DNA of 10,663 bases, taken from Acidobacteriota bacterium (GTDB taxonomy: Bacteria; Acidobacteriota; Terriglobia; Terriglobales; Acidobacteriaceae). Positions 7,958 through 10,663 of the stretch are shown here, in pieces (positions within the stretch are counted from its first letter, which is position 1; every line of letters begins with the position of its first letter). Where the stretch lies: the NCBI GenBank assembly GCA_021781255.1, contig JAJXXG010001094.1:1-10663 (forward strand). The letters are read 5' to 3'. A program made the translations under genes and the position numbers. Under the pieces are notes generated by a model. That model had not been told where the DNA came from and made no database searches. It saw only the letters and a list, made by a program, of their open reading frames with translations.

Positions 7958-7977
7958 GATGTGATTTAAATCACATC
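7958..7977. promoter_or_regulatory. Perfect 20-bp palindrome with CRP-type core, putative Crp/Fnr-family operator
   Basis: GATGTGATTTAAATCACATC is a perfect palindrome whose core TGTGA-N6-TCACA equals the E. coli CRP consensus core. It also includes TGAT-N4-ATCA, the inner part of the FNR site TTGAT-N4-ATCAA, but with G in place of the outer T. Its centre lies about 103 nt upstream of the universal stress protein ATG at 8071 and about 223 nt from the GH3 start. It is strikingly AT-rich compared with its GC-rich surroundings. A Crp/Fnr regulator with a CRP-like recognition helix is encoded about 1.9 kb downstream (9879-10592), a natural candidate to bind it. Confidence 0.75.
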
Positions 7978-8058
7978 CGGAGGTGAATGGGGTCACTGCC
8001 CCGGGTTTTTCTGTGGCGCACACTGAACATCCGATCAGTACGTTCTGGCGGCAACGAC

Positions 8059-8064
8059 AGGGAG
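8059..8064 (+). promoter_or_regulatory. Shine-Dalgarno fixing the universal stress protein start
   Basis: AGGGAG lies 6 nt upstream of the ATG at 8071. It supports this start over the in-frame ATG at 7987, whose extra 28 residues bear no resemblance to the family. Confidence 0.7.
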
Positions 8065-8070
8065 ACACCT

Positions 8071-8964
8071 ATGGGCTTTGATAAAGGTTTAAAGACCATC
8101 GTGGTCGCAACAGACCTGGAAGGCCGGGCGGAAGCAGCGCTGGAGTATGCCCGCAAGCTGGCGACCCACTATGGAGCGCGGATCGTGCTCGCGCACGGCC
8201 TCGATCCGATCGAGTATGCCGCGGTGGACGCGGTTCCCGGCAGCGTGCTGAGCCGCATGACCGAGACCGCGCGCAAGGTGCTGGACCAGTTGGCCGGCGA
8301 TCTGATTCGCGACGGTATTTATAGCCACTCCGAGGTGCGGCAGGGCACTGTAGCCGAGATGCTGGTGGATGTGGCCCGGCAGTACGACGCCGGCCTCATC
8401 GTCATTGGAACCAGGGGCATGGAGGGCGTCGGTCCCATTATTGTCGGCGCCATTGCCGAACGCCTGGTTCGTCTTGCGCCCTGCCCGGTCCTGGCCGTTG
8501 CAGCCGACTGGAACGCCGGCCCCTGCCGGCCTGCGCCCGGCGGTCCTGTGCTGTTGGCCGTTGAGCGGAATGAGGCTGCGGCTGAAGCTGCCGCCACGGC
8601 AGCCTCGCTCGCAGAAACATTCAACCGGCCACTGCTTGCGCTGCATGTGCGCACACCGGCTGAAAAGGCCGCCGGCCTCAATCCCTGCACCGTGATGGAA
8701 GATCAGGGAATTCGCTTCCAGGGCATGGTTCAGGTGCGCTGTCTGGTCAAGGACGGCAATCCCGTCGATGCCGTGGCCGATGCCATTCACGAGGATCATC
8801 CCTGCATTCTTGTTGCGGGAGTCAAGCGAGCCAGCGAAACCCCGGGCCCTCACGGCACGGCTTTCGCGTTGCTTTCCCGGTCGCGCGTCCCGGTTCTCTG
8901 CGTTCCACCTGTTACCGCCGCCGGCAATGTGGGCTCTGAAGTTGCTCTTGCTGCGTGGGCTTGA
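8071..8964 (+). CDS. Tandem-domain universal stress protein (UspA family)
   Basis: Predicted cytoplasmic stress protein of 297 residues with two Usp domains in tandem. Domain 1 (about 7-144) has the usual KTIVVATDLEG start with the family Asp (D14), and ends VIGTRGMEGVGPIIVGAIAERLVRLAPCPVLAV. Its G113-x2-G116-x9-G126 loop matches the ATP-binding signature except that Ala follows the last Gly instead of Ser or Thr. Domain 2 (about 157-280) keeps the fold (PVLLAVERN, LLALHVRTP, RVPVLCVPP), but the equivalent loop reads AGVKRASETPGPHG, so nucleotide binding there is probably lost. Tandem Usp proteins often respond to starvation, respiratory block or low oxygen. The CRP-type palindrome upstream and the Crp/Fnr gene downstream support such control by inference. 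The next gene follows after 167 nt on the same strand. Confidence 0.9.
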   Translation: MGFDKGLKTIVVATDLEGRAEAALEYARKLATHYGARIVLAHGLDPIEYAAVDAVPGSVLSRMTETARKVLDQLAGDLIRDGIYSHSEVRQGTVAEMLVDVARQYDAGLIVIGTRGMEGVGPIIVGAIAERLVRLAPCPVLAVAADWNAGPCRPAPGGPVLLAVERNEAAAEAAATAASLAETFNRPLLALHVRTPAEKAAGLNPCTVMEDQGIRFQGMVQVRCLVKDGNPVDAVADAIHEDHPCILVAGVKRASETPGPHGTAFALLSRSRVPVLCVPPVTAAGNVGSEVALAAWA

Positions 8965-8986
8965 TGCTCGCCATGCACGCTGCTCC

Positions 8987-9000
8987 GAGCCGGAAGGCTC
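8987..9000 (+). terminator. Small hairpin after the universal stress protein gene
   Basis: GAGCC (8987-8991) pairs with GGCTC (8996-9000) around the tetraloop GGAA, starting 22 nt past the stop codon. No T-run follows, so termination activity is doubtful. Confidence 0.25.
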
Positions 9001-9075
9001 ATACACTCCAGCGGCAGGTCTGGCGTCGTAGCTTGCACCGGAAAATACCCCCGGGAAAATGAGGACTGAAAAGGA

Positions 9076-9104
9076 GCTGCCGCACCGTTGCAACGGCCGG
9101 CAGC
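9076..9104 (+). other. Leader hairpin / dyad upstream of the HTH-less cNMP-domain gene
   Basis: GCTGCCG (9076-9082) pairs with CGGCAGC (9098-9104). Within it CCGTTGCAACGG (9085-9096) is a perfect 12-bp palindrome that would form four more pairs around TGCA. The structure lies 16 nt before the Shine-Dalgarno at 9121-9124. It could be a folded mRNA leader or an operator dyad. Confidence 0.4.
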
Positions 9105-9120
9105 AAACACAAAACGAAAT

Positions 9121-9124
9121 GGAG
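9121..9124 (+). promoter_or_regulatory. Shine-Dalgarno supporting the start at 9132
   Basis: GGAG lies 7 nt upstream of the ATG at 9132. This is better than the weak AGG 4 nt before the later in-frame ATG at 9258. Confidence 0.5.
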
Positions 9125-9131
9125 TTGAGAT

Positions 9132-9764
9132 ATGGATCGTGCGCGGCAGCGCAAGCTTCACCACCTGCCCTGCACTCCGGCAAATCGCTCAACACGGAAT
9201 TGGGAGCAGCGCAAGCTGAGAGCGCAAGTTGCAAGAACCCGGCACACGGCAGGCAAGATGACCAACAATCGGCTTGAAAAACAAGTGGAACGTCTGGCCG
9301 CGGCGGCTGCCCATCCGCTGGCCGAGCTCTTGGAGTGTCCGCCGGAGGCTGCGCAGCTCCTGGCCGGCACATCCCGCAGCATCAACATCGCCGCCGGGCA
9401 ATCGGTCTTCCAGCAGTTCGACGCCTGTAAAGGGCTCTATGTCATCGTGTCAGGCGAGTTTGTCCGCAAAGCGGAACGGCTGCAGACGCGCGTGACCCTC
9501 GGATCGTCCCGGCCAGGCGATCTCGTGGAGTTGGCTGCCGCGCTCGGAGACGGACATCACGGCTGCACGCTGACCGCCATCTCCCCCGGCTCGGTGCTGT
9601 TGTTGCCCATTGAAGCCCTTCAGCAGGCCTTTAAAAGCCATCCGCCCCTGCGCATGCGGCTCCTGGAGGAGCTCGCGCGCGAGGTCTCCCGCGCCTACAT
9701 CACCTGTTGCATGACCCGCGTCACCCCGGTTCGCCGCAACGTTGCCGGCGCAGCCCACGCCTGA
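9132..9764 (+). CDS. Crp-like cyclic-nucleotide-binding-domain protein without DNA-binding domain
   Basis: Predicted cytoplasmic protein of 210 residues. Residues about 62-165 form a cNMP-binding-like beta-barrel: PLAELLECPPEAAQLL, then INIAAGQSVFQQFDACKGLYVIVSGEFVRK, then RPGDLVELAAAL, then SPGSVLLLPIEALQQAF. Residues about 170-195 look like the start of the long dimerisation helix, and the protein ends soon after with no helix-turn-helix. The phosphate-binding cassette lacks the GE...R-S/T pattern of cAMP binders, so cAMP binding is unlikely. The first 42 residues are basic and unlike the family. They follow a good Shine-Dalgarno, but ATG 9258, just before the domain, is an alternative start. 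The 114 nt to the next gene hold no HTH remnant in any frame, so a simple frameshift is not the cause. It lies between the universal stress protein and Crp/Fnr genes on the same strand. Function unknown; it may sense a signal or pair with the Crp/Fnr protein. Confidence 0.8.
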   Translation: MDRARQRKLHHLPCTPANRSTRNWEQRKLRAQVARTRHTAGKMTNNRLEKQVERLAAAAAHPLAELLECPPEAAQLLAGTSRSINIAAGQSVFQQFDACKGLYVIVSGEFVRKAERLQTRVTLGSSRPGDLVELAAALGDGHHGCTLTAISPGSVLLLPIEALQQAFKSHPPLRMRLLEELAREVSRAYITCCMTRVTPVRRNVAGAAHA

Positions 9765-9842
9765 TGCCTCCTCCGCCGTCACAACCCCAACCTTCGCGCT
9801 GTTCTGCGAGGAATCTCCGGTCCTCCACGATTGGAATTGCGC

Positions 9843-9848
9843 TATACT
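9843..9848 (+). promoter_or_regulatory. -10-like hexamer TATACT upstream of the Crp/Fnr gene
   Basis: TATACT matches the sigma-70 -10 consensus at five of six positions and lies 30 nt upstream of the ATG at 9879, a reasonable place for that gene's own promoter. No good -35 lies 17 nt upstream, so it may need an activator or be chance. Confidence 0.3.
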
Positions 9849-9878
9849 TTCCCTAGCGACTAGCCCCACGGTATTGGT

Positions 9879-10592
9879 ATGGCTTCACTCCATTCTCATC
9901 ACCCTCCGGAAGATTGTCTCAATTGCGAGCACCGGCATTTGCGGATGTTCTGTAATTTGACCCCCGAGGCGTTGACGGAATTTGATCGGATCGGGATCAT
10001 GATGAGTCATGCCCGCGGCGCCAAGCTGTTTTCCGAGGGCGATGCCGCGCGCAATGTCTTCGTCATCTGCTTCGGCCAGGTCAAGATCTCCTCGACCTCC
10101 CGCGACGGCAAGACCATGATTCTCAAGATCGCCGGTCCCGGCGATGTCATGGGCCTCAGCGCCGTTCTCGCCAACGTTCCCCACGAGGTCACCGCTGAGG
10201 CCATCGAGCCCTGCCAGGTGAAGACCATTCGCAAACAGGAGTTCGTTGAGTTTCTCGGCCGGCACGGCATCGCCTCCATGCACGCCGCCCAGGCGCTCTC
10301 CGGCGAGTACATGACCGTCTTTCATGACGCCAAGCGGCTGGCGCTTTCAGGCTCCGCGGCTGGCCGCCTGGCGCGTCTGCTCCTCGACTGGGGCCGCTCG
10401 GCAGCCAATGGCAAGCCCGAGATGCGCTTCACCATGGCCCTCACTCACGAGGAGATCGCCAACATGGCGGGCACCTCGCGCGAAACCGTCACCCGCCTCC
10501 TCAACCAGTTCCGCCGCGACCAGTGGATCACGATCAAAGGCACCAGCCTCACCATCGTCAAACCCGAGCAACTGGAACGCCTGACCGCGTAG
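9879..10592 (+). CDS. Crp/Fnr-family transcriptional regulator with FNR-like cysteines
   Basis: Predicted DNA-binding regulator of 237 residues, the full length of the Crp/Fnr family. The N-terminus has C13-x2-C16-x8-C25 (DCLNCEHRHLRMFC), resembling the cluster-binding cysteines of FNR (C-x2-C-x5-C in E. coli). C112 is a candidate fourth ligand near the position of FNR C122. The sensor barrel spans about 26-125 (GAKLFSEGDAARNVFVICFGQVKI, then GPGDVMGLSAVL) and lacks the R-S/T cAMP contact pair, which argues against cAMP. The long dimer helix spans about 127-152. The winged helix (about 160-237) contains LTHEEIANMAGTSRETVTRLL; its recognition helix S200-R201-E202-T203-V204-T205-R206 matches CRP (SRETVGR, with R180, E181 and R185 reading TGTGA) rather than FNR (VETISR). 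The start lacks a strong Shine-Dalgarno but precedes the cysteine cluster. An oxygen or redox role is inferred. The CRP-type palindrome at 7958-7977 is a candidate target. Confidence 0.92.
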   Translation: MASLHSHHPPEDCLNCEHRHLRMFCNLTPEALTEFDRIGIMMSHARGAKLFSEGDAARNVFVICFGQVKISSTSRDGKTMILKIAGPGDVMGLSAVLANVPHEVTAEAIEPCQVKTIRKQEFVEFLGRHGIASMHAAQALSGEYMTVFHDAKRLALSGSAAGRLARLLLDWGRSAANGKPEMRFTMALTHEEIANMAGTSRETVTRLLNQFRRDQWITIKGTSLTIVKPEQLERLTA

Positions 10593-10630
10593 AACGGCAG
10601 TTTCCCACCCCGCCTTCAAGTTCTCGCCTG

Positions 10631-10643
10631 CGCTCGCGGAGCG
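10631..10643 (+). terminator. Hairpin after the Crp/Fnr gene, weak terminator candidate
   Basis: CGCTC (10631-10635) pairs with GAGCG (10639-10643) around the loop GCG, followed by only three T. It starts 39 nt past the stop codon. A short stem and short T-run make it a weak intrinsic terminator candidate. Confidence 0.35.
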
Positions 10644-10663
10644 TTTCGCGCCAGTCGCCGAAT

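Larger units (their letters stand above)
7745..8070. other. Divergent intergenic region between GH3 and universal stress protein genes
   Basis: About 326 nt separate the two divergent starts, so promoters for both genes should lie here. The GH3-proximal part is very GC-rich and contains an imperfect hairpin (7810-7816 CGTCCCG pairing with 7827-7833 CGGGACG). The Usp-proximal part holds an AT-rich perfect palindrome at 7958-7977, followed by GGGG/CCCC arms (7989-7992 and 7999-8002) and a T5 run. I find no clear sigma-70 -10/-35 pair on either strand. Confidence 0.6.

Noticed and set aside
7989..8010. GGGG-6 nt-CCCC hairpin followed by T5, upstream of the universal stress protein gene
   Set aside because: The stem is only 4 bp and three G separate it from the T-run. 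An attenuator or terminator call is not justified.
7745..8068. 108-residue N-terminal extension of the GH3 frame
   Set aside because: The extension is Arg/Gly/Cys-rich without homology features, runs over the palindrome, and would bury the signal peptide that begins at 7744.
9059..9277. 72-codon frame overlapping the start of the HTH-less cNMP gene
   Set aside because: No clear Shine-Dalgarno and no recognisable motif. It would cover the leader hairpin and the Shine-Dalgarno of the cNMP gene.
1..10663. CRISPR arrays, insertion sequences, prophage or tRNA genes
   Set aside because: Reading both strands, I saw no regularly spaced repeats, transposase motifs, integrase, phage genes or tRNA-like cloverleaf patterns. 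The window looks like ordinary chromosomal sequence.

Overview
The window is GC-rich chromosomal DNA from a heterotrophic bacterium. The gene set fits an Acidobacteriota (Terriglobia-like) soil organism. It includes a soluble winged-helix/TPR regulator, a secreted GH3 plus SGNH hydrolase pair, and a Crp/Fnr protein with an N-terminal cysteine cluster. This placement is inferred from gene types and was not tested by any search.

Layout, left to right. (1) 1-1792, plus strand: the 3' part of sucC and the complete sucD, encoding the two subunits of succinyl-CoA synthetase in a tight operon; a 10-bp hairpin lies about 40 nt after sucD. (2) 1793-2366: a long gap with no convincing gene. (3) 2367-4163, plus strand: a one-component regulator (OmpR-type winged helix, a TolB/adenylate-cyclase-associated-like alpha/beta domain, TPR-like helices, no membrane span). 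(4) A convergent junction at 4164-4262 holding a long imperfect hairpin. (5) 7744-4263, minus strand: a secreted GH3 beta-glycosidase followed 125 nt later by a secreted SGNH/GDSL hydrolase, together a plausible small plant- or microbial-polysaccharide degradation unit. (6) 8071-10592, plus strand: a tandem universal stress protein, a cyclic-nucleotide-binding-like protein with no DNA-binding domain, and a Crp/Fnr regulator with FNR-like cysteines.

The most interesting part is the right end. The Crp/Fnr protein combines a possible [4Fe-4S]-type cysteine set (C13, C16, C25, C112) with a CRP-type recognition helix (S-R-E-T-V-T-R). The uspA-like gene is preceded by a perfect 20-bp palindrome, GATGTGATTTAAATCACATC, which contains the exact CRP core TGTGA-N6-TCACA. 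The testable model is a local stress or low-oxygen regulon: the Crp/Fnr protein binds the palindrome and controls the Usp gene, and possibly the divergent GH3 gene. The HTH-less relative encoded between them may modulate the regulator. The parts are seen in the sequence; the circuit is inference.

Most other long open frames, including those of 464 and 673 codons antisense to the hydrolase genes, are read as shadows of GC-rich coding sequence.
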